This document shows positions 25,524-34,903 of a stretch of DNA of 64,000 nt, piece after piece. The notes under the pieces were generated by a model. That model saw only the letters and a list, made by a program, of their open reading frames with translations. It did no database searches and had not been told where the DNA came from. A program made the position numbers and the translations under genes. The stretch lies in NCBI RefSeq assembly GCF_016765615.1, contig NZ_JAESWA010000023.1, forward strand, positions 62,001 to 126,000, written 5' to 3'. Source of the stretch: Clostridium paridis. Lineage in GTDB: Bacteria > Bacillota > Clostridia > Clostridiales > Clostridiaceae. Each line of letters opens with the position of its first letter. Position 1 is the first letter of the stretch.

Positions 25524-26759
25524 ATGAGTTTAAATTCAACACCTAGATCAGAAAGAGTACATATAGCCCTTTTTGGTAAAAGAAATGCTGGTAAATCAAG
25601 TATAATAAATGCAATAACAGAGCAAGAAATTTCTATTGTATCAGAATTCAAGGGAACCACTACAGACCCAGTATATAAGTCTATTGAAATACTTCCTATA
25701 GGGCCTTGCGTAATTATCGATACAGCAGGTTTAGATGATGAAGGGGAGCTAGGAGAATTAAGAAAAAAGAAAACTTTAGAAGTTTTAGATAAAACTGATG
25801 TAGCATTAGTTGTAGTAGATGGATTAATTGGGGTAACAGAATATGATATAAAAATAGTAAAGGAAATAAAAGAAAAGAATATACCAATATTAGGGGTACT
25901 TAATAAAATAGATTCTAATGACTCTTATACAGATATGGCTCAAGATATGGCTAGAAAACTTTCAATACAAGTTGTTCCAGCTTCAGCAGTGGCTAAAAAA
26001 GGAATTAAAGAAATAAAAAATAAAATAATTTCTCTATTACCACAAGAGGAAGATAAATTTAAGATAGTTGGTGACTTAATTAACCCAGGTGATTTGGTTG
26101 TTTTGGTTACACCTATCGATAAAGCAGCACCAAAAGGAAGAATAATTTTACCACAACAGCAAACTATAAGAGATATTTTAGAAAGTGATGCTATAGCAAT
26201 AGTTACCAAAGAGTATGAGTTGAAGCAGACTTTAGAAAGTTTAGGAAGAAAACCTAAATTGGTTATAACAGATTCTCAAGTATTTCTAAAAGTTTCTGCA
26301 GATACGCCGAAGGATATAATGTTAACTTCATTCTCTATATTATTTGCAAGATATAAGGGTGATCTTGTTGAGATGGTTAAGGGAATTAAAGCCATAAAGA
26401 ATCTTAAAGATGGAGATAAGGTGTTAGTTTCTGAAGGATGTACTCACCACAAGCAAGCTGATGATATAGGAAGAGTTAAGATACCTAGATGGTTAAGACA
26501 AATAACTGGTAAGGAATTAACTTTTGAGTATTCTTCTGGAATGGTATTTACTGACGATGTTAAACAGTATTCATTAATTGTACATTGTGGTGGATGTATG
26601 CTTAATAGGACTGCAATGTGCTCAAGAATTAATGATGCAAAGGAGTATGATGTTCCAATAGTGAATTATGGAATGTTAATCGCATATGTACAAGGTATAT
26701 TAGAAAGAGCATTAGAACCATTTCCAATGGCTAAGCTTGAATATGAAGAATTAGAGTAG
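25524..26759 (+). CDS. hydF: [FeFe]-hydrogenase H-cluster maturation GTPase HydF
   Basis: Residues 1-175 form an Era-like GTPase: ALFGKRNAGKSSIINA (P-loop, near 13-28), GTTTDPVYKS switch, DTAGLDD, and LNKIDS. A dimerisation domain follows, and the C-terminal cluster-binding domain has EGCTHHKQADDIGR and HCGGCMLNR, giving the CxHx(n)CxxC iron-sulfur ligands. HydF is the scaffold on which HydE and HydG products are assembled into the 2Fe subcluster and delivered to the hydrogenase. The length of 411 is normal. GGAGAG precedes the ATG. hydE and hydG are not in the window, so they must lie elsewhere. Confidence 0.95.
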   Translation: MSLNSTPRSERVHIALFGKRNAGKSSIINAITEQEISIVSEFKGTTTDPVYKSIEILPIGPCVIIDTAGLDDEGELGELRKKKTLEVLDKTDVALVVVDGLIGVTEYDIKIVKEIKEKNIPILGVLNKIDSNDSYTDMAQDMARKLSIQVVPASAVAKKGIKEIKNKIISLLPQEEDKFKIVGDLINPGDLVVLVTPIDKAAPKGRIILPQQQTIRDILESDAIAIVTKEYELKQTLESLGRKPKLVITDSQVFLKVSADTPKDIMLTSFSILFARYKGDLVEMVKGIKAIKNLKDGDKVLVSEGCTHHKQADDIGRVKIPRWLRQITGKELTFEYSSGMVFTDDVKQYSLIVHCGGCMLNRTAMCSRINDAKEYDVPIVNYGMLIAYVQGILERALEPFPMAKLEYEELE

Positions 26760-26765
26760 TATATG

Positions 26766-26798
26766 AAAAAGGTGGGAAGCAAATGCTTCACACCTTTT
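26766..26798. terminator. Terminator between hydF and the aminotransferase
   Basis: AAAAGGTGGGAAGC pairs with GCTTCACACCTTTT with one mismatch around AAAT, between converging genes. Confidence 0.8.
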
Positions 26799-28068
26799 AA
26801 TTTATTTTTTTAAATACAGTTTCTAGGTCTAATATCATAGAATCAATATCATCTTTAGTAATAACTAATGGTGGTTGAAATGCTACAACATCTCTGTTTA
26901 ATCCATTTTTACCTATTAAGAATCCAAGATCCTTCATTTCCTCTAGTATGATATCCGTAATTTCGGCTGAATTAAGAGCTTCATTATTTGATTGAATTTG
27001 TAGACCTAACATAAGTCCTATACCTCTAACTTCTCGTATAAGTGGAGAAGTTAGGTTTTCAAGTTTATGTCTTAAATAGTCACCCAATTCCTCTGATCTT
27101 TGAACTAATGAATTTTTTTCAATATAGTTAAGAACACTTAAAGCAGTATAGGCTGTTACAGGGGTTCCTCCTAGTGTAGAAGCAGAAGGTTTATTAAAGG
27201 ACTTAGCAATCTCATCAGTGGTTGAGAACGTTGAAATAGGAACTCCATTTCCCAAAGCCTTTGCAGTAACTATAATGTCAGGAATAACATCATAGTGCTC
27301 AATACAGAACATTTTACCAGTACGTCCATAGCCGGTTTGAACTTCATCAACTATTAAGAGTACATTATATTTCTCTAATAATTTTTTTACTTCTTTTATA
27401 TAATTTAGAGGATATAATATTATTCCACCATTTCCTTGTAGTGGCTCTAATATCATTGCAGCAATTTTGTCTCCATGGTTCTTCAAAACTTCTTCAAGTT
27501 CTGCTAAGGACTTCTTCATAGCAATTTCATAACTAGTAGTGCTAGAATATGGTCTTTCAATAAAAAAGATATTTTCTTTAATTAAGTTATCATCTAATCT
27601 CCACATTGGTATCCCAGTAACGCTTAGTGTTAAGTGAGTTCTTCCATGAAGACCACCCGTTAAAGCTATAAATCCTGTTTTTTTAGTATGAAGCCTTGCT
27701 AGTGCCATCGCACCTTCATTAGCTTCGGAACCAGTAGCACAGAAGAAGGTTCTCTTAATATCTCCAGGAAGTATATTTGAAAGTTTCTCTGCAAGATCTA
27801 CCATTGGTTGAGTTAAATATAATGTGCAAGTATGTTGTAATGCACTTAATTGTTCAATGGTATCCTTAAGTATTTCCGGATTGGAATGTCCACAATTCAT
27901 TACTGATACACCTGAAAAGAAATCTACATATTTTTTATTATTTTCATCAAACAGATATTGCATTGAGCCTTTTACTATTTGAGGTGGATTTTTATAGAAG
28001 TTTGCAGTAGCGGGAAACATGTAATCTTTTCTTTTTTTTAGTATATTATCAGGTCCAATATAATTCAT
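26797..28068 (-). CDS. Class III aminotransferase (acetylornithine/4-aminobutyrate type)
   Basis: The protein is a PLP enzyme of the ornithine/GABA aminotransferase group. It has FFCATGSEANEGAMALARL for phosphate binding, LEPLQGNGGIILYP, IVDEVQTGYGRTGKMF with the cofactor aspartate, and VTAKALGNGVPIST with the Schiff-base lysine. The length of 423 residues is standard. The acceptor and donor specificity cannot be read from the sequence; alanine-glyoxylate and 5-phosphonooxy-lysine type members share these motifs. The start follows AAGGAG. It is the last gene of a minus-strand operon, starting 11 bases after the U32 gene. Confidence 0.88.
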   Translation of the reverse strand: MNYIGPDNILKKRKDYMFPATANFYKNPPQIVKGSMQYLFDENNKKYVDFFSGVSVMNCGHSNPEILKDTIEQLSALQHTCTLYLTQPMVDLAEKLSNILPGDIKRTFFCATGSEANEGAMALARLHTKKTGFIALTGGLHGRTHLTLSVTGIPMWRLDDNLIKENIFFIERPYSSTTSYEIAMKKSLAELEEVLKNHGDKIAAMILEPLQGNGGIILYPLNYIKEVKKLLEKYNVLLIVDEVQTGYGRTGKMFCIEHYDVIPDIIVTAKALGNGVPISTFSTTDEIAKSFNKPSASTLGGTPVTAYTALSVLNYIEKNSLVQRSEELGDYLRHKLENLTSPLIREVRGIGLMLGLQIQSNNEALNSAEITDIILEEMKDLGFLIGKNGLNRDVVAFQPPLVITKDDIDSMILDLETVFKKIN

Positions 28069-28079
28069 GATTTTACTCC

Positions 28080-30014
28080 TTATATAATTGTTTTAAATGA
28101 TAAGGCTCCTAAAGTAAAGCCTGCTCTAACTGGCTTTAAATCCAAAAATAATTCATCACATTTTGATTTATCTTCTATTGCTTGTTTATAAATTTTAATT
28201 ATATTTTCTAATTCACTAATAGAATAGGTTTGTCCTTCGATTCTTAAGCTTAGTGGATTATCAAAATTTAAGTCCTTTAAGATTGGCAATAAACAAAGTT
28301 CTTTTGAAGTAAATAAGTGATTCTTTCCATTCTGATCTATATATACAGGATTTTCACCTTTATCCGTCATCAATACTAAGATATTATTATCAACATATTT
28401 ATTATCAGCTTTATCATATGGCTCTAATGCATCTATATTCTCATAAACATTATGATCTAAATACATAACTCTCATAGGTCCGTGTACAATTAATTCTAAG
28501 GAATCATTAGAGGAACTTATAAGTCTTCCAATTTCGTTATTCTTAGTTTCAAAAGATAATGTGAATTCCTTAACTCCTAAATTTTTATAGAATTCAACAG
28601 ACTTATTGTTATAAATATTTAAATTGTAGTTTGTAATTAATGGGTATTTATTTGCATATTTTCTTATGGCACCTAAATTAGATACTAGAAGTCCATCAAA
28701 TAGATGACCATGATTTGATAAATATTGATCAATAATTTCAAATTGAAGTTCATTCATCATTTGAGGTAAATCAAGATATATCTTTGTATTATTTTTCTTA
28801 TTTACTAAATCATTTAACTGCTCAAGAGTGATAAATTCATCTGGACATAAAACTTCACTAGGAAGATAGATTCTATCAACACCTTGTTCCAAACACAACT
28901 TAGCTTGTTCATAATTATTTACTTTTACTGATAGCTTGTGTTTAGAAGTGGCATTTGAAGTGTAGCTGCTCAATTCTGATAAAACCTCGTTAATAGCCTT
29001 GTCAGTTATTTTTGGCTCTTCAGTTGGAGAAGAGAATACTTTACCTGTAGAATAGAACTTACCAGTACCTTCATAGCGAGTATTTATAAAATCTAATCCT
29101 GGTCTGCCAAAAGCATATGCAGTAGTAAAATCTCTTTTTCTGCCTTCAAATAATTCTTCAGCATGCTTCTTTCTATTAAAGCCTAGAGGATCTTCTATAT
29201 ATCTATCAATAGCTTCTCCGTAAATATTTATTAAATTAACGATAAAGTCAGCATCCCTCATTCTTCCTTCTATCTTAAAGGATGTTATACATGATTCAAT
29301 AAGTTCAGGAATATGTTCATACATATACATATCCTTAGCAGCTAAAGGATATTCAGTAGCGTAGACATTACCATCTTTTTTTACTTTATAAGACCATCTG
29401 CATGGCTTAAAGCATCTACCACGATTTGAACTATTTCCTAAGACTACTGAACTATAATAGCAATTAGCGCCGTTAACTGTACACATATCACCATGCATAA
29501 AGTATTCTGTCTCTATACCAGTTTGGTTTTGTAAGTGTTTAGCTGTTTTGAGATCCATTTCTCTGGATAAAACAACTCTGGACACACCTAAATCTTTTAA
29601 AGCTTCAACCATTTCTATATTATGTACATTCATCATAACTGAAGAATGTATTTCAAAGTTCTTTAAATTATGCTCTTTGCAAATTTGTATAATTGCAAGG
29701 TCTTGAACGATGATTCCATCCACAGCTATATCATTTAAATACGTAAGGTATTCTATTGCTTCATCAATTTCAGAATCGTTAAGCATATTATTTACAGTCA
29801 CATAAAGCTTTTTCTGAACCTCATGAGCTAGATCTAAAGCTTCCTTAACCTCTTCATCAGAAAAGTTATAACCCTTACGCATCATCCTCATATTTAGTGA
29901 TTTACCACCAATGTAAATTGCATCGCAATTTGAATTTACAACGCTTCTGAATATTTCCATATTACCAGCAGGTGCTAATAATTCTATTTTCTTTCCGTTA
30001 AAAAATCTTGCCAT
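28080..30014 (-). CDS. Peptidase U32 family protein
   Basis: The N-terminal part has ELLAPAGNMEIFRSVVNSNCDAIYIGG and the signature FMHGDMCTVNGANCYYSS followed by GNSSNRGRCFKPCRWSY, whose Cys residues match the iron-sulfur ligands of the U32 group. The 644-residue length and C-terminal extension resemble RlhA-type proteins, which hydroxylate 23S rRNA, more than collagenase-like PrtC of about 400 residues. It is not likely to be a true secreted protease, as there is no signal peptide. AGGAGG precedes the ATG. It lies between the PHP gene and the aminotransferase in one operon. Confidence 0.85.
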   Translation of the reverse strand: MARFFNGKKIELLAPAGNMEIFRSVVNSNCDAIYIGGKSLNMRMMRKGYNFSDEEVKEALDLAHEVQKKLYVTVNNMLNDSEIDEAIEYLTYLNDIAVDGIIVQDLAIIQICKEHNLKNFEIHSSVMMNVHNIEMVEALKDLGVSRVVLSREMDLKTAKHLQNQTGIETEYFMHGDMCTVNGANCYYSSVVLGNSSNRGRCFKPCRWSYKVKKDGNVYATEYPLAAKDMYMYEHIPELIESCITSFKIEGRMRDADFIVNLINIYGEAIDRYIEDPLGFNRKKHAEELFEGRKRDFTTAYAFGRPGLDFINTRYEGTGKFYSTGKVFSSPTEEPKITDKAINEVLSELSSYTSNATSKHKLSVKVNNYEQAKLCLEQGVDRIYLPSEVLCPDEFITLEQLNDLVNKKNNTKIYLDLPQMMNELQFEIIDQYLSNHGHLFDGLLVSNLGAIRKYANKYPLITNYNLNIYNNKSVEFYKNLGVKEFTLSFETKNNEIGRLISSSNDSLELIVHGPMRVMYLDHNVYENIDALEPYDKADNKYVDNNILVLMTDKGENPVYIDQNGKNHLFTSKELCLLPILKDLNFDNPLSLRIEGQTYSISELENIIKIYKQAIEDKSKCDELFLDLKPVRAGFTLGALSFKTII

Positions 30015-30066
30015 AATTCCTCCTAAAGTATAACGCTTATATCATTTAAAGTATCTTAATGATTAG

Positions 30067-30789
30067 TTAAATATCTTTTCCTTTTTCTCTAAGAAAATCA
30101 AGAAAAGCAGATTTACTACCATTTATTATTAAATCCTCAGGCATATCTATATTCTTAAGAATTTCAATTGCAGCATCAAAATTGCCTATATGAAAACATG
30201 AGTGAGCATCACTATTTAAAATTATTCTAACTCCATGTTCTTTACATAAACGAGCAATTTTTGTACAGGTTTTGTCACTTCCAATTCTTGATCTGATAAA
30301 GGAACTATTATTTATTTCAATCAATATGTTCTTTTCTTTTGCTTTTTTTACTAAAGCTTCTTCATGTATTGGAAATCTTGGATTTCCTGGGTGACCGATA
30401 ATATGTACATTGGGATTATCCATTGCGTTTAAGAATGCAGAGGTATTTAGATCTGCATCATCACTGGATTGCATCACTGGTTCATGAATACTTGCAATAA
30501 TAATATCTAAGTTTTTTTGTACGTCCATAGGTAGGTCTAAATTTCCATCATAATCTATAATATTTGCTTCAGAACCATAAAGCATTGTTACGCCAAAAAG
30601 TTCTCTTGGCATTATTTTTATGTTACCAAAATACCATTCATGTGGAGCTCCTGGCATTGTAGGACCATGATCAGTCGTACCTAAAAGTTGAAGGCCTATT
30701 TCGCTAGCGTATTTTGCATTTTCTAACAATGTAGTATAAGCATGACCACTAGCTACAGTGTGGGTATGCATATCGAGAATATATTTCAT
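30067..30789 (-). CDS. PHP domain phosphatase (YcdX-like)
   Basis: The 240-residue protein is a metal-dependent phosphoesterase of the PHP superfamily, with DMHTHTVASGHAY at 6-18, TDHGPTMPGAPHEWYF, GSEANI, SIHEP, IGHPGNP, NNSSF and NSDAHSCFHIG supplying the trinuclear metal ligands. The substrate is not known; YcdX homologues hydrolyse simple phosphate esters. The ATG follows AAGGAG. It is the first gene of the PHP-U32-aminotransferase operon, 52 bases before the U32 gene. The gap upstream to 31112 (323 bases) holds an inverted repeat at 30962 and a hairpin at 31042. Confidence 0.88.
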   Translation of the reverse strand: MKYILDMHTHTVASGHAYTTLLENAKYASEIGLQLLGTTDHGPTMPGAPHEWYFGNIKIMPRELFGVTMLYGSEANIIDYDGNLDLPMDVQKNLDIIIASIHEPVMQSSDDADLNTSAFLNAMDNPNVHIIGHPGNPRFPIHEEALVKKAKEKNILIEINNSSFIRSRIGSDKTCTKIARLCKEHGVRIILNSDAHSCFHIGNFDAAIEILKNIDMPEDLIINGSKSAFLDFLREKGKDI

Positions 30790-30961
30790 ATCTTCAAACT
30801 CCTTCCGAAATAATAAATTTTAACTAACCTTATTATATATTAAAAATTATACTTTTAGAGGTTAATTCACAATTTATACATATCTTTAAATGAAATAATG
30901 TGAAAACAAAAGAAATATATAGTATATGAAACTTAATGAATGCACATTACTTATTATAGCA

Positions 30962-30984
30962 ATTTATGATTACAAATCATAAAT
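30962..30984. promoter_or_regulatory. Perfect 10-bp inverted repeat upstream of the PHP operon
   Basis: ATTTATGATT and AATCATAAAT are separated by ACA. It lies about 175 bases before the PHP start and could be an operator. No known regulator site matches it. Confidence 0.3.
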
Positions 30985-31041
30985 AAATGCATTATTTTTA
31001 TAAAAACTACAATTTTTTAATAAATTTGAGCTACTATAATT

Positions 31042-31084
31042 GAAAGCATATCTAATAATATATTAATCATTAGATATGCTTTTC
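31042..31084. terminator. Hairpin downstream of the broken SDR gene
   Basis: AAAGCATATCTAAT pairs with ATTAGATATGCTTT around a 13-base loop. It probably ended the SDR transcript. Confidence 0.65.
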
Positions 31085-31112
31085 TATAGTGTATATATTT
31101 ACTTAGTAGTTA

Positions 31113-31743
31113 TTAAGAGCTTGTATAACCACCACCATCCACATGTAGAATTTGACCAGTAACATAACTAGAATCATAAGAAGCTAAGTATACATAAGCT
31201 GGAGCTAACTCTACTGGTTGCCCAGCTCTTTTCATAGATGTATCATCTAGACCAAATGTAGAAACATTATCAGCTGAATAACTTGATACTATTAGTGGAG
31301 TCCATATTGGACCAGGAGCAATTCCATTTACTCTAATACCTTTTTCAACCAAGTTAAGTGCAAGTGATCTAGTGAAAGTTACAATTGCTCCTTTGGTTGA
31401 AGAGTAATCTATAAGAAACTTATTTCAGTTATAAGCTGTTATAGAAGAAGTATTTATTATAAAACTTCCACTTTTAAGATATGGTAGAGCAGCTTTGGTA
31501 ACGTGAAAAAGAGGAAAAATATTAGTTCTATAGGTGGTTTCCAATTCCACTGTCTCCTCCAGTAATTAGCGCAACTTTATCTTTTAATTTACCACTACCT
31601 AAATAGTTAGGATTATCAAAAATTGGTTTAGGATACATAAGTGCTTCAATGCCAGGTTGCACTGGTTGATGTTGGGGTGGAAAAGTTTTAGGCTCATTTT
31701 TACATTCAACAGAATATCCGAAATATGGATAAGAATTAAACAT
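31113..31743 (-). pseudogene. Broken SDR oxidoreductase gene (YhdF/YhxC-like)
   Basis: The N-terminal 71 residues (MFNSYPYFGYSVECKNEP, then KVALITGGDSGIG) match the stress-related SDR proteins that carry a PQHQ-type leader, but the frame stops after GIGNHL. In the +1 frame it continues as TNIFPLFHVTKAALPYLKSG, hits a TGA at the position expected for a Lys-Gly pair, then proceeds through DYSSTKGAIVTFTRSLA and VEKGIRVNGIAPGPIWTPLI to the normal end (TGQILHVDGGGYTSS). About 80-90 residues of the Rossmann fold are also missing. A deletion, a frameshift and a nonsense codon make this a clear pseudogene. AGGAGG still stands before the ATG. Confidence 0.9.
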
Positions 31744-31822
31744 TTATATCCTCCCTTAAATATTTCAATATAAGTATATGTTTCTTATTAAGTCAGAGTG
31801 AACATTTGTGCTATACTGTATC

Positions 31823-31893
31823 ATAGGGTTTTTTATAGGAAACTTAATTTATTTTCATACAAATAAGTTATGAGTTGAACTTAAAACCATATA
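31823..31893. repeat. Family 1 palindromic repeat, copy C
   Basis: ATAGGGTTTTTTATAGGAAA to TTGAACTTAAAACCATATA, with a shortened middle. It lies between the broken SDR gene and the plus-strand gene at 31944. Confidence 0.7.
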
Positions 31894-31943
31894 AGAATGT
31901 GATTATAAAAATCATTAATAACAATATAGGATAGGTATTTAGA

Positions 31944-32294
31944 ATGAAAGTAGATAAAGTTAAAGTAATAGATTTAGCTAATGAATTAGGAATATTTCTT
32001 AAGGTTGTTACTTCAGTGAAGGCTTTTGAAAATTATAATAGTTTTTTTAATATTTATGATCAATTTGATGAGCCTTGCAGAAGAATTGTTGTATTAACTC
32101 CTTTTAATGAATTAGAGGAGGTAAATGACGAAAATCCTGATAAGGATATTTTAAAAGGTGAATTAATTGAAGGTAATGTATGGTTAGAAGAGTATCCTTT
32201 GTTAGTAAGTCCTAAAGACATAATGCTTGATAAAATAGAAATAGCAAAGGAACTGGCAGAAAAGATAAGAAAAATGTTTTTGAAAAGTCAATAA
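31944..32294 (+). CDS. Hypothetical protein (116 aa)
   Basis: I do not recognise a family. The protein starts MKVDKVKVIDLANELGIFLK, which recalls the small N-terminal module of translation factor IF-2, but the remainder does not fit that protein. The central part is acidic (ELEEVNDENPDKDILKGEL) and the C-terminus is a charged helix (KIEIAKELAEKIRKMFLKS). No membrane segment is present, so it is cytoplasmic. The ribosome binding site is weak (ATAGGATAGG). A family 1 repeat lies about 50 bases before it. The PHP gene follows 92 bases later on the same strand and may share the transcript. Confidence 0.6.
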   Translation: MKVDKVKVIDLANELGIFLKVVTSVKAFENYNSFFNIYDQFDEPCRRIVVLTPFNELEEVNDENPDKDILKGELIEGNVWLEEYPLLVSPKDIMLDKIEIAKELAEKIRKMFLKSQ

Positions 32295-32386
32295 ATAGAG
32301 TAAATATGTCATAGAAATTAAGATGAAACATTTTTATTGAAGTATAAATATAATATATAGATAATCATGAAATATAGAGGAAAAAT

Positions 32387-33073
32387 ATGTATACAAAAGG
32401 AGACTTTCATATCCATAGTATATTTTCAGATGGAGATTATTCGCCAACAGAACTTGTAGTTATGGCAAAAGAAAAGGGCTTAGATATAATTTCTATAACT
32501 GATCATAACAGCATTGATGGGGTTGAGGAAGCTATAAATCGAGGGAAATTAGAGGGTGTCAAAGTTATTCCAGGAATTGAGCTTTCTACAAGATTCAGAG
32601 GGAAAAAAGTCCATGTTTTAGGATATTTTAATGAAGAAATCCTTAAAAATAGTAACTTTAAGAGGGTATTAGAATATGTAAGAAGTAGGGATGTTTTATC
32701 ATTACAGCAGTTACTTGATTTCGAAGTTAAATTTGATGATGAAAGCATCAAAAATAAAATTCATACTAATTCAGGAATAAAGTTATTGAAATATTTTGGA
32801 GGGGTAGCAGTTCTTGCTCACCCAATAAAAATTAAAAATGAAATAGTTAGTGATATACTTAACTTAGATTTTAATGGCATTGAAGCAGTGTATTGGAAAA
32901 ACTCTAAAATAGATAATGAATATTTTAGAAGTAAAGCAAGAGAAAAGGGATGTTTTTATACTGCAGGATCTGATTTTCATTCAGATAAGAGGGTAGACAA
33001 ACGACATGGAAAACTGGGAGAGGTATTTCTTAATAAAGAAGAAATTGAAAACTTTATAAATATAATAGAGTAA
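32387..33073 (+). CDS. PHP domain phosphoesterase
   Basis: The 228-residue protein carries PHP motifs: GDFHIHSIFSDGDYSP at 5-20, ITDHNSIDGVEEA, PGIELST, VLAHPIK, and GSDFHSDKR near the C-terminus. This pattern fits the RNase AM (YciV) or 3',5'-nucleoside bisphosphate phosphatase group rather than the histidinol phosphatase group. It is a cytoplasmic, metal-dependent enzyme. It is distinct from the PHP protein encoded at 30067 and shares little sequence with it beyond the metal sites. AGAGGA precedes the ATG. A good terminator follows the gene. Confidence 0.85.
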   Translation: MYTKGDFHIHSIFSDGDYSPTELVVMAKEKGLDIISITDHNSIDGVEEAINRGKLEGVKVIPGIELSTRFRGKKVHVLGYFNEEILKNSNFKRVLEYVRSRDVLSLQQLLDFEVKFDDESIKNKIHTNSGIKLLKYFGGVAVLAHPIKIKNEIVSDILNLDFNGIEAVYWKNSKIDNEYFRSKAREKGCFYTAGSDFHSDKRVDKRHGKLGEVFLNKEEIENFINIIE

Positions 33074-33092
33074 TTATAGTAGTTCACCCGTG

Positions 33093-33121
33093 GAAACAGA
33101 AGCTTAGGCTTCTGTTTTTTT
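33093..33121 (+). terminator. Terminator after the PHP gene
   Basis: AAACAGAAGC and GCTTCTGTTT pair around TTAG and are followed by T residues. Confidence 0.9.
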
Positions 33122-33233
33122 ACTTATTTAATTTATAAGTTTTCACATAATTCTGCGACAATGTTACCACAGATTTTCCGAATTAATGTACTAAAATTAG
33201 TATATACTATTTGATAATAATAAGGAGGAGAAA

Positions 33234-34856
33234 ATGGAATTTATTAGAAAGAATGTATTTAATATAATAATGATCATATCAATAATATTATCTATAGGTT
33301 TATGTGTTTATACAGTAGGTAATTATACTAAAAATACGGCTAATACCAATAATTATGAGCAAGGAAATTTTCAAGGAAGTGGAAAAGATCAAGGGAGAAC
33401 GCAGCCAGATGGAAAAATGGGTAACGGAACTAATGAAAATATAAATCAAAATAATGGTGGTAATACAAATAATCAAGCTCAAAGACCACAGTTTCAAAGT
33501 GGTAATATGAATAGGGGGATGAGTTCTTCAGGAAGTAATAAGTACATATCACCTATACTTATTGCCTATATAATAGCATTTTTCGGGACATTCATAACTT
33601 TATTTACGTTTAGAAAGAGAAGAAGAGTTGCCCTTTCAGATAAGAATAAGAAAATACTTATATATGGGCTATTAGCATTAGGATTATTATTGAGAATTTC
33701 ACTAGGATTATATTCCCAAGGATTCATTTCTGATATTAATTTATTTAAAAATTGGGCGACTACAGCAGCTAATAATCTTACAGGTTTCTATTCAGGCTCC
33801 AGAACTAGTGATTATCCGCCATTTTATATTTATATACTATTCTTAACTGGAAAGCTTGCAAGTTTGTCTGCAATTAATCCTTACTTTACTTTTTTAATAA
33901 AGATTCCATCGATACTTGCAGATATAGTAACAGCATTTTTTATCTATAAAATTGGAAAGAAGTATATTAAAGAAGAATTAAGTATGTTGATCTCTATATT
34001 TTATATATTTAATCCCGCAATTTTTATTAACTCAACAATATGGGGGCAAGTAGATTCATTTTTTACAATGATAATAGTGCTTGCAGTATATTTAATGACA
34101 GAGGGCAAAATTGCATTATCTTCAGTTGTATTTACTATAGGAGTACTGATGAAGCCTCAAGGAATAATATATCTTCCAGTATTATTTTTTGAATTAGTTA
34201 GACGGAAAAGTATTAAAAGCTTTCTTGTATCTGGAATATCAGCATTAATTACAGCTTTAATTATTATACTACCATTTTCTATTACTCAAGGATTTACATG
34301 GATAATTAATCTATTCGCTAAAACAATAGGCGAGTATCCGTATGCTTCAGTAAATGGTTATAATTTTTTCACTTTGTTAGGTCAAAATTATACAAGGGAT
34401 TCCCAGAGTTTTATCTTTTTTAGTTATCATACATGGGGAATTATTTTTATTATATTAATAACATTTTTTACTTGGTTTATTTATATTAAAGGTAATAGCA
34501 AAATCATTGCGCCCCTAGCAGCACTAATACAGATTGCTGGTGTATTTACTTTCTCCACAAGTATGCATGAAAGATATCTTTTCCCGGCAGCTGCCTTAGC
34601 ACTTCTAGCATATATTTATATTAAAGATAAAAGACTTCTTATCTTAGCAAGTGTATATAGTATGACAATTTATTTAAATACCCAAGATGTTCTATTTAAT
34701 TCTGGGAATGGTATGGGTAGCGCCCCTTCAGGATTTCTACTATTTATTACATCACTAACAAATGTTATAGCTTTCATTTACCTTGGAAAAATAGCATGGG
34801 ATATAGCAGTGAAAAAGAGAATATATGAATTAGAAGAAAATAAAGAAGTAAGTTAG
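33234..34856 (+). CDS. GT-C type membrane glycosyltransferase (mannosyltransferase-like)
   Basis: A first transmembrane helix (about 8-28) is followed by an unusual 65-residue stretch rich in Asn, Gln and Gly (GNFQGSGKDQGRTQPDGKM and onward), which should lie outside the membrane. A second helix and a basic loop (RKRRRVALSDKNKK) lead to about ten more helices. The segment INLFKNWATTAANN and SRTSDYPPFYIYILF resembles the first external loop of GT-C glycosyltransferases using polyprenyl-phosphate sugars. WGQVDSFFTMIIVLAVYL and MHERYLFPAAALALL are other family features. The target is unknown. AGGAGG precedes the ATG. The gene stands alone between two terminators. Confidence 0.8.
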   Translation: MEFIRKNVFNIIMIISIILSIGLCVYTVGNYTKNTANTNNYEQGNFQGSGKDQGRTQPDGKMGNGTNENINQNNGGNTNNQAQRPQFQSGNMNRGMSSSGSNKYISPILIAYIIAFFGTFITLFTFRKRRRVALSDKNKKILIYGLLALGLLLRISLGLYSQGFISDINLFKNWATTAANNLTGFYSGSRTSDYPPFYIYILFLTGKLASLSAINPYFTFLIKIPSILADIVTAFFIYKIGKKYIKEELSMLISIFYIFNPAIFINSTIWGQVDSFFTMIIVLAVYLMTEGKIALSSVVFTIGVLMKPQGIIYLPVLFFELVRRKSIKSFLVSGISALITALIIILPFSITQGFTWIINLFAKTIGEYPYASVNGYNFFTLLGQNYTRDSQSFIFFSYHTWGIIFIILITFFTWFIYIKGNSKIIAPLAALIQIAGVFTFSTSMHERYLFPAAALALLAYIYIKDKRLLILASVYSMTIYLNTQDVLFNSGNGMGSAPSGFLLFITSLTNVIAFIYLGKIAWDIAVKKRIYELEENKEVS

Positions 34857-34868
34857 AATATAATTTTT

Positions 34869-34903
34869 AAAGACTCAATTACAAATTAGTAATTGAGTCT
34901 TTA
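34869..34903. terminator. Bidirectional terminator between the glycosyltransferase and GGDEF genes
   Basis: AAAGACTCAATTAC and GTAATTGAGTCTTT form a perfect 14-bp stem. Confidence 0.88.
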
